Shown: in pieces, positions 32,141 to 42,700 of the stretch
Numbering within the stretch: the first letter of the stretch is position 1
How the letters are laid out: each line of letters opens with the position of its first letter
From: Sphingobacteriales bacterium
GTDB taxonomy: Bacteria; Bacteroidota; Bacteroidia; Chitinophagales; Chitinophagaceae
Assembly: GCA_900299255.1 (NCBI GenBank)
Contig: OMJB01000082.1
Coordinates: 1 to 44,020 of the forward strand
Direction of reading: 5' to 3'
DNA length: 44,020 nt
The notes under the pieces: model-generated
What the model was told of the DNA's origin: nothing
What the model saw: the letters and a program-made list of their open reading frames with translations, nothing else
The model's database searches: none
Program-made: the position numbers and the translations under genes

Positions 32141-33259
32141 ATGCCGAATAGCAATATAAATAATACAGAACAGCATCTTAAATATCTTGACTCTGCAAGA
32201 GGCATTGCTGCACTGATGGTTTTTATCAGCCACTATACCGGCTACGTTTATAATTTTCAGAACCCAAGAAACATTGGAATTTATTGCCTGTTATTTAACG
32301 GAAATGATGCGGTATCTTTCTTTTTCGTACTCAGTGGCTTTGTATTATCATATAAATATATCATGGGCGGCAATGCGCTTGATATCAGGAAATTTTATGT
32401 AACCCGTTTTTTCAGACTGTTTCCACCTTATTTTATCTTAGTAACAGCATCTGCACTTTGGTCATTTCACGACCGCCTTTCCATACAGTTGCTTAAAGAC
32501 CTTTTTATTTTTAATAAATTCGAATTCTGGCAGGAGGCTATATTATTCAGGTACAACAACAAATTCTGGAGCCCAGGCTGGACGCTCACCATAGAAATGC
32601 TGTGCTCATTTCTTATACCTTTTTTCATTGCACTGGCGCTTAAAAACAAACGGTTTATCAACTATTTTTTGGTGACTATTATTATTCTCGGTAACACCAT
32701 CAGTTTCAGTTTTCATTTTCTGCTGGGTATATTGGCCTGCTGCCATTATTCAATGATCACCAGCGATGAATTTAAAAAAACAAATTGGCATAAATACCGC
32801 TTTTTAATACTGGCTGCAGCAATAGTTCTTTTTTCCCTTCGGCAAATCAACCGGATTTCTGAATTGGGTTCCACGCTTGTGTATTTGATGAATTTTTCTG
32901 GCATAGAGTACTTTGTCCTTTCTGCCATCGGTTCATTCATATTTCTCGTAGCAATACTCAGAAGTAAGACAGCTCAAAGAATTCTGGAGAACAGAATACT
33001 TGTATTCGTGGGCAGGATTTCCTTTGCAATATACCTCGTTCATTTGCTGGTACTGGGTATGACCCTTAAATATATGGGCGGCCCTTTGGAACGCCCGTTT
33101 AGTATTAAGTACCTGCTATTGTTTACACTTGTCTGCTTTACTGCGGTTTTTACAACGTCTACACTTTTCTATTATCTTATAGAGAGGCCCTTTATCAGTA
33201 TTGGAAAGCGCATCTCAGCCAGGTTGAAACCTTCATTGATAGTGCAGCGTGATGTATAG
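32141..33259 (+). CDS. Acyltransferase-3 (OafA-like) membrane protein, copy 2
   Basis: A 372-residue paralog of the preceding gene, with the same order of blocks: QHLKYLDSARGIAALMVFISHY, FNGNDAVSFFFVLSGFVLSYKYI, FYVTRFFRLFPPYFIL, SPGWTLTIEMLCSFLIPFFIALALK, GRISFAIYLVHLLVLG, and the shared C-terminal tail LKPSLIVQRDV (copy 1 ends MKPSLIIQKDR). The middle region has diverged more. The pair looks like a tandem gene duplication, 114 nt apart, giving two enzymes that may differ in acceptor or acyl donor. Confidence 0.88.
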   Translation: MPNSNINNTEQHLKYLDSARGIAALMVFISHYTGYVYNFQNPRNIGIYCLLFNGNDAVSFFFVLSGFVLSYKYIMGGNALDIRKFYVTRFFRLFPPYFILVTASALWSFHDRLSIQLLKDLFIFNKFEFWQEAILFRYNNKFWSPGWTLTIEMLCSFLIPFFIALALKNKRFINYFLVTIIILGNTISFSFHFLLGILACCHYSMITSDEFKKTNWHKYRFLILAAAIVLFSLRQINRISELGSTLVYLMNFSGIEYFVLSAIGSFIFLVAILRSKTAQRILENRILVFVGRISFAIYLVHLLVLGMTLKYMGGPLERPFSIKYLLLFTLVCFTAVFTTSTLFYYLIERPFISIGKRISARLKPSLIVQRDV

Positions 33260-33312
33260 TTAATTATAACACTACCATAGCAACATCCTATGCTGCAATC
33301 AACTTATCAGCC

Positions 33313-33320
33313 TAACTTTG
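33313..33320 (+). promoter_or_regulatory. -7 box 4 nt from the ubiD-family start
   Basis: TAACTTTG is a full TAnnTTTG match and ends 4 nt before the ATG at 33325, suggesting a leaderless message. Confidence 0.5.
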
Positions 33321-33324
33321 CAGT

Positions 33325-35247
33325 ATGGCATATAAATCGTTGCGGGCATTTATTGAAGCACTGGAGCAGGCCGGAGAACTTGTACGGATACAGACTTTTG
33401 TCGACCTGGTACTGGAAATAGCTGAGATTACTGACCGGGTATCAAAGTCACCAGACAGGAACAAAGCTCTGCTCTTTGAAAATACGGGTACTGGTTTTCC
33501 ATTGCTTATTAATTCTATGGGCAATGAGCGGCGTATGTGTATAGCGCTTGGTATTGAAAAACTGGATGATGCCACCAGCGATATTGAAGCGCTGCTCAAA
33601 AAAATGTCGGCTCCCAAAAGCGGTATCATTGAAAAACTGTCTATGCTGCCTCAGTTGGGAAAATTCGCATCGTGGATGCCCAAAGTAGTGAATGGCCGTG
33701 GCTCCTGCCAGGAGGTGGTTATGACTAAACCAGACCTGAGTAAAATCCCTGTTCTAAAATGCTGGCCACAGGATGGTGGCAGGTTCATAACGCTGCCAGC
33801 TATACATACAAAAGAGCCTAATACCGGGATACGCAACATTGGCATGTACCGTATGCAGGTGTTTGACGAAACAATGACTGCCATGCACTGGCACAAGCAC
33901 AAGGTATCGGCAAGGCATTATAACGAATATAAGAAGCTGGGCAAGATAATGCCTGTAGCGGTAGCACTTGGCGGTGACCCGGTATATACATATGCTGCCA
34001 CAGCCCCATTGCCCGAAAATGTTGATGAGTATATGCTGGCCGGTTTTCTTCGTAAGAAAAAAGTGGAATTGGTGCGCTGTATCACTCAGCTGGAGATTGA
34101 AGTACCAGCTGATGCCGACATCATTATTGAAGGTTACGTGGACCCTGCTGAAGAGCTGATATGGGAGGGCCCATTTGGAGATCATACCGGCTACTATTCG
34201 TTACCTGATTTCTACCCCAGATTCCACGTTACAGCAATTACCCACAGAAAAGATGCTATATACCCTGCAACAATAGTAGGCATACCGCCTCAGGAAGATG
34301 CATGGCTTGGGAAGGCTACGGAGCGTATATTCCTGACCCCCATAAAAATGATGATGGTACCAGAGATAACAGACATGAATATGCCGGTAGAAGGTGTATT
34401 TCATAATCTGGTTATTACTACTATCAATAAAGAATATGCCGGACAGGGACAAAAAGTAATGAATGCCATGTGGGGAGCAGGACAAATGATGTTTAATAAA
34501 ATACTGGTGCTGTCTGACGGGCAAACTGCCAGCGGAATTCCTATTGATGACTACAAAAACCTGGCCCGCTACGTTCTTAATAATCTTAACCCGGTTACCG
34601 ACATTTACTTCAGCCAGGGGCCTATGGATGTGCTGGACCACAGCTGTTCAAAACTGGGTTTTGGTGGCAAGATGTGTATAGACGGAACCCAAAAAACTGA
34701 TGAAGAGATCACTACTCCACTGCTGCCTTTTAAAGCTGACCCAGGTTTTTCTAAATCATCTTTGATGTCATCGCTTCCGGAAATCACCGGAATCAACGAC
34801 CGCCTAGCCAGCGACTGGGACATTCCGGTACTGTTTGTGGCTGTAAAGAAAGGCCGAAGCAATCATGTGAGGGATGTTCACAATACCATCTGTAAAGACC
34901 CAACCCTGAATAATATAAAAATAATATGCTATGTAGAACACACTGTGAGCACAGATGACATTGCAGATGTACTCTGGCGATTCTGCAATAACCTAGACCC
35001 TAAAAGAGATCATTTTTATGCTGGCAGCAAACAGCATATCCTGGGGCTTGATGGCACACGCAAAACAAAAAAACTGGATGGGTTTGAGCGGCCATGGCCT
35101 AACATTTTAGCATCGGATGACGAAACAATTGCAGCTGTGGACAAAAAATGGGCCGATTTGGGGCTGGGGCCAATAATAAATTCACCTTCTTTAAGGTATA
35201 AAACCCAACTATATGGGGGGGCTGCCTCTGTCTATGATAATGACTAA
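33325..35247 (+). CDS. UbiD-family prenylated-FMN decarboxylase
   Basis: A 640-residue UbiD-family decarboxylase, longer than E. coli UbiD (about 500). The family removes carboxyl groups from aromatic or unsaturated acids using prenylated FMN. Seen: NSMGNERRMCIALGIEKLDD, PVLKCWPQDGGRFITLPAIHTKEP, RNIGMYRMQVFDETMTAMHWHKHKVSARHYNEYK in the cofactor region, and the block EGPFGDHTGYYSLPDFYPRFHVTAITHR. In Bacteroidota such proteins are usually assigned to menaquinone synthesis, which would supply the quinone used by complex I; this is inference. Soluble. The maturing UbiX protein is not in this window. Confidence 0.88.
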   Translation: MAYKSLRAFIEALEQAGELVRIQTFVDLVLEIAEITDRVSKSPDRNKALLFENTGTGFPLLINSMGNERRMCIALGIEKLDDATSDIEALLKKMSAPKSGIIEKLSMLPQLGKFASWMPKVVNGRGSCQEVVMTKPDLSKIPVLKCWPQDGGRFITLPAIHTKEPNTGIRNIGMYRMQVFDETMTAMHWHKHKVSARHYNEYKKLGKIMPVAVALGGDPVYTYAATAPLPENVDEYMLAGFLRKKKVELVRCITQLEIEVPADADIIIEGYVDPAEELIWEGPFGDHTGYYSLPDFYPRFHVTAITHRKDAIYPATIVGIPPQEDAWLGKATERIFLTPIKMMMVPEITDMNMPVEGVFHNLVITTINKEYAGQGQKVMNAMWGAGQMMFNKILVLSDGQTASGIPIDDYKNLARYVLNNLNPVTDIYFSQGPMDVLDHSCSKLGFGGKMCIDGTQKTDEEITTPLLPFKADPGFSKSSLMSSLPEITGINDRLASDWDIPVLFVAVKKGRSNHVRDVHNTICKDPTLNNIKIICYVEHTVSTDDIADVLWRFCNNLDPKRDHFYAGSKQHILGLDGTRKTKKLDGFERPWPNILASDDETIAAVDKKWADLGLGPIINSPSLRYKTQLYGGAASVYDND

Positions 35248-35260
35248 TGCATTTTTATTG

Positions 35261-35268
35261 TAAATTTG
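35261..35268 (+). promoter_or_regulatory. Candidate -7 box for the small exported protein
   Basis: TAAATTTG, a full TAnnTTTG match, 24 nt before the ATG at 35293. No clear -33 element. Confidence 0.45.
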
Positions 35269-35292
35269 TATAACTTTATAAAAAAGACTTCA

Positions 35293-35676
35293 ATGAAACG
35301 TTTATTATTAGCTTTTTTCCTTCTTACTGCAACCGGCACATTTACATTTATACAGCGGGCGGCAGCACAAACCACTGTAACACTTGCTACTTTTACAGCT
35401 AAAGTAAATCAGTTGGACGCAGAAATAGCAGCATCCAACATGACTGCGGCAGCGGCAACATGGGGAGATATACATACAATGATGGTAAGTGTGCTGAAAA
35501 CCAGCAAAGAAAGCATACACCATGCCACTAGCCCTGCTGATAAAACGGCCCACGAAACGATATTGCAAAATCAGCAAACTATTTATTTTGTTATCTGGGA
35601 TCTTAAAAATAACCTGGCAACCAACCGGGCAGCGCTGCACACTAAGCTTGGTGAGTTTGGTGCTACTATTTATTAA
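35293..35676 (+). CDS. Small exported helical protein of unknown function
   Basis: A 127-residue product with a Sec signal peptide (MKRLLLAFFLLTATGTFTF, with likely cleavage after RAAA before QTTVTL). The mature part (about 100 residues) is rich in Ala, Thr and Lys and looks all-helical, with heptad-like spacing in FTAKVNQLDAEIAASNMTAAAA and LQNQQTIYFVIWDLKNNLATNRAAL. No cysteines and no recognised family. I chose the ATG at 35293 over the upstream in-frame ATG at 35266, which overlaps the candidate -7 box. A terminator follows 25 nt after the stop. Confidence 0.75.
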   Translation: MKRLLLAFFLLTATGTFTFIQRAAAQTTVTLATFTAKVNQLDAEIAASNMTAAAATWGDIHTMMVSVLKTSKESIHHATSPADKTAHETILQNQQTIYFVIWDLKNNLATNRAALHTKLGEFGATIY

Positions 35677-35701
35677 ACCTGCTTTTGGTTTGAGTTATTT
35701 G

Positions 35702-35725
35702 AAAGCCCCTGTATGGGGCTTTTTA
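35702..35725 (+). terminator. Intrinsic terminator
   Basis: AAAGCCCC-TGTAT-GGGGCTTT forms an eight-pair stem (35702-35709 with 35715-35722) followed by T residues. It ends the small exported protein gene; an in-frame ATG at 35713 of the next reading frame lies inside it, which argues against that start. Confidence 0.85.
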
Positions 35726-35778
35726 CATTTACTGCTATTCACCACATTTTTACTACTTTTACCACTCAACTAGAAACT

Positions 35779-36780
35779 GTGAAAGCTATTATTCCGGTTG
35801 CAGGTGCGGGTACAAAACTCCGCCCACTGACTTACACACAGCCAAAGGCCTTAATACCGATAGCCGGCAAAACCATTCTCGGTGTTATTATTGATCAGTT
35901 GCTCGAAGCCGGAGTAGATGAATTTATATTCGTGATAGGATACCTGGGTGAGAAAATTCAGCGCTATGTAGATAAAGCCTATCCTAATCTGAAGCATAGC
36001 ATAGTTACCCAAAACGACAGGCGGGGGACAGGCCACGCTATATGGCTTACGCGAGATGCAGTACGAGACGACGAAGTAATGATAGTGCTGGGCGATACAG
36101 TATGTGATTACAACGTCAAAGAAGTTCTGAACAGCCCGGTGTCGCAGATAGGTGTGCGGAAAGTTGATGACCCTCGCAGATTTGGCGTAGCTGAGCTGAA
36201 TGAGAAAGACATGGTGACCCGCATGGTAGAAAAACCGCTCATTCCCAAAAGCAATATGGCAATGGTAGGGATCTATTACATAAAGGAAACCGGAGCCATG
36301 TTTGCGGCATTAGACAAACACTTGCACAATACCGCTGACGAAAACGGAGAATACCACCTGACGAACGCACTGCAGCATATGGTTGAAGACGGCGTACCTT
36401 TTCATGGATTCAGGGTGAGCAACTGGTTTGACTGCGGCAAGAAAGAAACATTACTTTCCACCAATGCCACGCTGTTACGCCAGTTGGAAGAAGAGCATCC
36501 GGAAAGGGTACAGATGCAGCCTTATGATAATACTGTAATTATTCATCCCGTCAGTATAGCAGAAGGGTGTACCATAAATAACTGTATCGTTGGCCCCAAT
36601 GTAACCATTGGTGAATGTACTAAAATAGAATCATCTATTATTAAAGACTCTATAATTGGCTCATACGCTGAGTTGCAGCAGGTGGTGCTCAACTCTTCCA
36701 TAATAGGGAATGATGCTTTCATACGGGGCTTGAGCCAAAGCCTTAACATAGGAGATAATACTGAGATTGACCTTGGTTAG
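35779..36780 (+). CDS. Sugar nucleotidyltransferase (RmlA/GlmU-like) with left-handed beta-helix
   Basis: A 333-residue nucleotidyltransferase that activates a sugar-1-phosphate to an NDP-sugar. Seen: the signature KAIIPVAGAGTKLRPLTYTQPKALIPIAGKTIL at the N-terminus, GTGHAIWLTRD, the metal-binding LGDTVCDYN, VEKPLIPKSNMAMVGIYYI, and FRVSNWFDCGKKETLL; then a C-terminal hexapeptide-repeat helix (AEGCTINNCIVGPNVTIGE and following). The sugar and base (glucose with dTTP or UTP) cannot be decided from sequence alone. I chose the GTG at 35779 because the domain starts there and the upstream ATG at 35713 is inside a terminator. Confidence 0.85.
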   Translation: MKAIIPVAGAGTKLRPLTYTQPKALIPIAGKTILGVIIDQLLEAGVDEFIFVIGYLGEKIQRYVDKAYPNLKHSIVTQNDRRGTGHAIWLTRDAVRDDEVMIVLGDTVCDYNVKEVLNSPVSQIGVRKVDDPRRFGVAELNEKDMVTRMVEKPLIPKSNMAMVGIYYIKETGAMFAALDKHLHNTADENGEYHLTNALQHMVEDGVPFHGFRVSNWFDCGKKETLLSTNATLLRQLEEEHPERVQMQPYDNTVIIHPVSIAEGCTINNCIVGPNVTIGECTKIESSIIKDSIIGSYAELQQVVLNSSIIGNDAFIRGLSQSLNIGDNTEIDLG

Positions 36781-36844
36781 ATTGCCGGCAAGTTTTATTC
36801 TGCTCTTTTCCGGTTCTATCTTTTGATTTTATTTACCTTAGCAT

Positions 36845-39676
36845 ATGCCTGAAAAGAAACTATTCCTGCTTGACGCATTTGCGCTCATATTCCGTGCCTA
36901 CTATGCGCTCATTCGTAATCCACGGGTAACCAGCAAGGGTAAAAACACGAATGCGCAGTTCGGTTTTACAACCACCCTGCTTGACCTACTCAACAAAGAA
37001 AAGCCAACCCACCTGGCTGTTGTATTCGATACTTCGGCGCCAACAGAACGGCATACCGATTTCCCTGATTATAAAGCAGGCAGGCAGGAAACCCCTGAGG
37101 ACCTTTCAGCAGCAGTACCTGATATCAAAAAAATTATTCGCGGTTTCAACCTTCCTTGCCTGGAGCTGGATGGGTATGAGGCTGACGATATCATAGGCTC
37201 GCTGGCCCTTGAAGCAGCCGATCTTGGGTATACCGTTTATATGGTCACTCCTGATAAAGATTACGGCCAGGTAGTTCGTGAGAAAGTATTTATTTACAAG
37301 CCTGCCTCCGGCTTCAGTAACCTGGAGATCATGGGTGAGAAAGAGGTATGCGCTAAGTGGGGCATCAAGCGGGTAGATCAGGTGATTGATATGCTGGGGC
37401 TTATGGGAGATGCGGTAGATAACATACCGGGCATACCGGGCGTAGGAGAAAAAACTGCTGCCAAACTGCTGGCAGAATACGACACGCTTGAAAATATTCT
37501 AGCGAATGCCGACAGTATTAAAGGTGCAATGGGTGAAAAAATCAGGAAAGGAAAAGACCTGGCGATCATGTCGAAAAAACTGGCAACCATCATTACCAAT
37601 GTGCCTGTACCCTTTCATGATGAGGACTTCAGGGTGAAAGAGAAGAATGCCGAAGCGCTTACTGAAATCTTTAATGAGCTGGAATTCAAAACACTGAGTA
37701 AGCGCGTTTTGGGTACCGGTGTGGCTGCACCAGTTAATACGGACCTTTTTGGCAATGAGGTACAGCAGAAAAAAGGTGCAACAATTGCTGCGGCGGCATC
37801 CATAGCCGTTGCTGAACTAACTGCACCAGAGGAAAGCGAAGGGCTGCCTGCCAACCTCGCCAACATAACTCAGGTACCACACACTTATACACTGGTGACC
37901 AGAGATGAAGATATAGCAAAGCTGGTAAAAGAACTCAGTGGGCATAAAATCATTTCGTTTGATACCGAAACAACAGACATAGATCCGAATCTGGCCGAAA
38001 TGGTAGGAATGAGCTTCAGCTGTGAAAAAGGTACAGGTTATTTTGTATCCGTACCGGCTGACCAGAATGAGGTAAAAAAAATACTGGCCCAGTTCCGTCC
38101 GCTATTTGATGATCCGGATATCCTTTGGGTGGGACAGAACATCAAGTACGATATGATCATGCTCAAGTGGTATGGTTTTGCACTTGCAGGTAACATCTAT
38201 GATACCATGCTGGCCAATTATGTCATAGACCCTGATGGAAAACGAAGCATGGACATGCTAAGCATGAAGTACCTGGGGTATGAGCCGGTGTCAATTGAAA
38301 CGCTGATAGGCAAGAAAGGCAAAGGCCAGATGACCATGAGAGAGGCTCCAATTGAAGACGTTAAAGAATATGCAGCAGAGGATGCTGATGTAACACTGCA
38401 ACTAAAAAACGCATTTGACCCATTACTTGCAGAACGTGATGTGCTCACTGTTTTTCAAAGCGTAGAGAATCCGCTGGTGCCTGTACTGGTTGATATGGAA
38501 TATGAGGGAGTGGGCCTTGATGTTGATTTCCTTCGGGAATATTCAAAAGAACTGGAAAAAGATATCCGTCAATCTGAAGAAAATATTTTCAGGCATGCAG
38601 GGGTTAATTTCAACATTGGCTCACCCAAGCAGCTGGGTGAGGTACTGTTTGATATCATGAAAATTGACTCAGGCCAAAAGAAAACAAAGACCGGGCAATA
38701 TGCAACCAGTGAAGACATACTACAGAAACTGCGCTACAAACATCAGATAGTTGAAGACATTCTTGCGTACAGGGAACTGACCAAACTGAAAAGTACTTAT
38801 GTTGATTCTTTACCAGGCCTGATCAACCCTAAGACAGGCAGGCTGCACACCAGTTATAACCAGGCGGTAGCAGTAACTGGCAGGCTCAGTAGTAACAATC
38901 CCAACCTGCAGAACATACCAATCAGGACAGAGCGCGGGCGTGAAATAAGAAGGGCATTTATCTCACGTGACGACAACCACAATATTATTTCCGCCGACTA
39001 CTCTCAGATTGAACTTCGAATTGTGGCAGCTATCAGCGGTGATGAAGCTATGATTCAGGCATTTAAAGACCGGAAAGATATTCATACAGCCACAGCAGCC
39101 AAAGTATATGGCGTAGAAGAAAGCGCAGTAACAAAGGATATGAGGCGTGCCGCCAAAGCGGTGAATTTTGGTATCATATACGGCCAGTCGGCTTTCGGAC
39201 TGGCTGAAAATATTGGTGTTAGCCGAACTGAAGCAAAATCAATTATTGACAATTACTTCATACAGTATCCTGCAATTAAAAAGTATATGGACAGCTCCAT
39301 CAATTTTGCAAAAGAGCATGGATATGTTCAGACAATAATGGGCCGCAAGCGCTGGCTGAAAGATATTTATTCAGCAAACTTCACTGTACGCGGATACGCC
39401 GAACGCAACGCCATCAATATGCCTATACAAGGTACCGCCGCAGATATGATCAAACTGGCTATGATTGCCGTTCACAAAGAGCTGAAATCACGTAAGCTAC
39501 AAACCAAAATGATACTGCAGGTGCATGACGAACTTGTTTTTGACGTACCGAAGGGCGAAGAAAACGAAGTTAGCGACCTTGTGAAATCATGCATGCAGCA
39601 TGCCATGAAGCTGCCTTATGATGTACCGGCAGATGTAGAAACGGGCATAGGCATTAACTGGCTCGAAGCACATTAA
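36845..39676 (+). CDS. polA: DNA polymerase I
   Basis: A 943-residue family A polymerase that fills gaps and removes RNA primers. All three domains are present: 5' nuclease (about residues 1-300, with DAFALIFRAYYAL, EADDIIG and GLMGDAVDNIPGIPGVGEKTA); a 3'-5' proofreading exonuclease with its motifs intact (Asp373 and Glu375 in FDTETTD, NIKYD, YAAEDADV); and the polymerase with motif A SADYSQIELR (Asp718), motif B RRAAKAVNFGIIYGQSAFG and motif C VHDEL (Asp895). Unlike Taq or B. subtilis Pol I, proofreading appears functional. A -7-like box TACCTTAG stands 3 nt before the ATG. A perfect 19-bp stem terminator follows. Confidence 0.97.
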   Translation: MPEKKLFLLDAFALIFRAYYALIRNPRVTSKGKNTNAQFGFTTTLLDLLNKEKPTHLAVVFDTSAPTERHTDFPDYKAGRQETPEDLSAAVPDIKKIIRGFNLPCLELDGYEADDIIGSLALEAADLGYTVYMVTPDKDYGQVVREKVFIYKPASGFSNLEIMGEKEVCAKWGIKRVDQVIDMLGLMGDAVDNIPGIPGVGEKTAAKLLAEYDTLENILANADSIKGAMGEKIRKGKDLAIMSKKLATIITNVPVPFHDEDFRVKEKNAEALTEIFNELEFKTLSKRVLGTGVAAPVNTDLFGNEVQQKKGATIAAAASIAVAELTAPEESEGLPANLANITQVPHTYTLVTRDEDIAKLVKELSGHKIISFDTETTDIDPNLAEMVGMSFSCEKGTGYFVSVPADQNEVKKILAQFRPLFDDPDILWVGQNIKYDMIMLKWYGFALAGNIYDTMLANYVIDPDGKRSMDMLSMKYLGYEPVSIETLIGKKGKGQMTMREAPIEDVKEYAAEDADVTLQLKNAFDPLLAERDVLTVFQSVENPLVPVLVDMEYEGVGLDVDFLREYSKELEKDIRQSEENIFRHAGVNFNIGSPKQLGEVLFDIMKIDSGQKKTKTGQYATSEDILQKLRYKHQIVEDILAYRELTKLKSTYVDSLPGLINPKTGRLHTSYNQAVAVTGRLSSNNPNLQNIPIRTERGREIRRAFISRDDNHNIISADYSQIELRIVAAISGDEAMIQAFKDRKDIHTATAAKVYGVEESAVTKDMRRAAKAVNFGIIYGQSAFGLAENIGVSRTEAKSIIDNYFIQYPAIKKYMDSSINFAKEHGYVQTIMGRKRWLKDIYSANFTVRGYAERNAINMPIQGTAADMIKLAMIAVHKELKSRKLQTKMILQVHDELVFDVPKGEENEVSDLVKSCMQHAMKLPYDVPADVETGIGINWLEAH

Positions 39677-39711
39677 TTGCAACAGCAGCATAACAAGTTC
39701 ACAAACACGCT

Positions 39712-39755
39712 ATAAAATGATAAAGCCCCTAAAAAAAGGGGCTTTATCATTTTAT
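39712..39755. terminator. Bidirectional terminator with perfect 19-bp stem
   Basis: ATAAAATGATAAAGCCCCT (39712-39730) is the exact reverse complement of 39737-39755, around an AAAAAA loop. AT-rich outer parts give T runs in both directions. It serves the convergent polA (plus) and giant repeat protein gene (minus). Confidence 0.9.
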
Positions 39756-39773
39756 GTTTCACTTAGTGTGGCC

Positions 39774-42700
39774 TTATTGCTCAATCACAAAGTGGAAAAC
39801 TGAATTCTGTGTATTTGAACGAACGTTCAGGATGTACATTCCGTTTGCCGGATTGTTGTTCAGGCGAACAGATTCATCAACAGAACCGTTTTTGCTTGCT
39901 GCTTTTCCGCTGTAAATTACCTGGCCCAGCATATTTACAACTTCAAGAGTCACCTCTTCGTCAATTGTTGTTCCAAGTGTTCCTTTTACAGTAAACACGC
40001 CTTTGTTAGGGTTAGGAATCAACATCAACTGGCTGTTTACAGATGCTATTGGGTTAACACCTTCAGTATGCAGCGTGATGATCATTGACTTAGTAGTTGT
40101 GTTTCCGCCGCAGTTGCCGCTAGCTGTAACCATACATGCAACTGAATCCTTGTTAAAGAACTCATGATGCGTGAATGACTGGTTAGTAGCACCAACAATA
40201 GGGTGGCCATTGATTACCCACTGGAATGTAGGGTTAGTACCACCGTTGGTAACCTCAGCCCTCATTGAATCAATGTGCCATACGCCAACATCGTTGCCAG
40301 GGAATGCACGAAGCACAACATTAGGCGTATAGATGGTATCGTGTGCTACAACTGCAGTACCGAACATATTGTTGGCACACCAGATAATAGAACTTGTACC
40401 AACTACAGTGTAAGTACCTACGCTGTCTTTGTAACCGAAATCAAGTGCACCACCAGTTGCAGCAAGGCTGCCAGAGAATGTGCTGCCGTTCCAGAGATTG
40501 TAAATGATACCTGGCTCAGAACCATCCAGGCCAATACGCACGCCTACACCGCCTGGGCAGAATTTACCACCACCGGTTACGTTCTGTATTGTTGGTAATG
40601 GAACGATATGTACCACTGCTGACCCGAGCATGTTGTTTGTACAGAAAGGAGCTGCAGTAGTATCTGTTGCTGTGATAGTATAGCTTCCGGCTACATTCTG
40701 TAAGCCGAAATCAACAACTGTTCCAGTACCAGGCACTGTACCACCAATCATAGTTGAACCTCTCCAGAGCTGATATTTTACACCCGTATTAGAGTTAGGC
40801 AGGTACACATGTACGCCCGTATCTGTTGCACAGAAATAACCAGGATACAATGCACGCTCTCCAGTTACACTTGCAGGGTAAGCTGTTGGCAAAGATTTAA
40901 TTGTTACAGTTGCGCTTCCTGACATTGTATCAGAACAACCGGTTACTGCGTTAGTAGCTACTGCTTTATAAGTACCTGCTACTGTTACCAGGCCGAAGTC
41001 AAGCGCAGAACCAGTACCACTTACAGCACTGCCTAATGGAGATACACCGTTAAACAGGCGGTAATTGATACCTGTATTACCTGTGCTCAGGTTGATGTGA
41101 ACACCAGGACCACCGGCACAATAAATACCACCACCTATTACAGAATTAACCGGAGGCAATGGATTGATTGCTACAGTAACACTGCCGTTCATTGTGCCAA
41201 CACAACCGAACGTAGTATTAGTTGCTACTACTGTGTATGCGCCTGCGGCAGTCTGCAAGCCGAAATTCAAAGGCGTGCCAGAACCAGAAATCGCCGTTCC
41301 GGTAGGAATGCCATCAATGAGCATAGTGTAATCCCAGCCAATTTCAGAACCTGATGTTCCTACATTTACACCGTTACCACCAGCGCAATAGCTGCCACCA
41401 CCCATTACATTAAATGCGATTGGCTGAATCTTTGTAACTGTTGTGCTTCCGCCCATGAACCTTGAACAACCTGTCAACTGATCGGTAGCTTTAATTACGT
41501 AAGTACCGGCAGTATCAGGGCCGAAATGAAGCGTATCGCCAGTACCTGACTGAGGAAGGCCAACTGGTGTTAAACCACGGTACAACTGATAGTCAAAGCC
41601 GATATCAGTTGGAACGAGGTAAACGTCTATACCAGGATCAGATGCGCAGTAAGAACCACCAGCTGACATTGGGTAAGCCGTAGGCAATGGATTTACAAAG
41701 ATATCTGCGCTGCCATTCATTGTATTGCTACAGCCTGTGAGCGGGTTAGTAGCAAGAACTGTATAGTTACCTGAAGCTGTTCTCAGGCCAAAGTTTAGGA
41801 CGCCACCTGAACCCGACATTGGCGTACCAGAAGGTGTAACATTGATCAGCTGATAGCTGATACCCGGAGTAGAACCATCGAGACCAATTGCACGACCTGT
41901 GCCACCTGAGCAATAATCACCACCACCTGTTACATTGTATGCAACCGGTAATGAGTTAACTACTACAGTAGCACTACCTGCCATAACTTTTGTGCAGGCT
42001 GTTGGAAGAAGCGCATCAGTAGCAACCACGGTATAAACACCTGGCAGCGTCTGAGGACCGAATGAAATTGCCGAACCTGTACCAGCAATAGTTGTTCCCG
42101 GAATGAGGAAACTTCCCAGATACAGATCATAATTTGTGCCAACGTTAGAACCGTTGAGGTTGACATTTACTCCAGTACCTCCCATACAATAGTTACCGCC
42201 GCCGGTAACAGCATGAACAACCGGTAATGGATTAACACCAACTACGGTGCTGCCGCCTAGATTTGTTGTACAAGAAGTAATTACATTTCTTGCAACAATG
42301 GTATAAGTACCAGCGATAGTTACATTGCCAAAATTGAGCGGAGACCCGTTTCCTGGCAATGGGAGGCCAAGGGCTGTAGTTCCGCGGTAAAGCTGGTATG
42401 CAATTCCGAGGTCAGAACCGTCTGTTCCGATTGGCACACCAGCACCACCGGTACAATAGTTGCCACCACCTGTAACATTATAGGCAAGCGGAGGTGTATT
42501 AACTGTTATGTTTGCACTGCCAGTCATGTTATTTGTACATCCTGTAGCAAGGTTAGTTGCTGTAACAGTATAAAAACCCGGAGCCATACGTGCACCGAAA
42601 TCCAGGCTAGTACCCGATCCATCGGCAGAATCAATTATAACACCGCCAAACCACAGGTAATACCTGATACCAATATTTGAAAAAGCAGTGCCAACGTGCA

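Noticed and set aside
35713-35778. 22-residue N-terminal extension of the sugar nucleotidyltransferase
   Set aside because: The ATG lies inside a terminator stem; the domain starts at the GTG at 35779.
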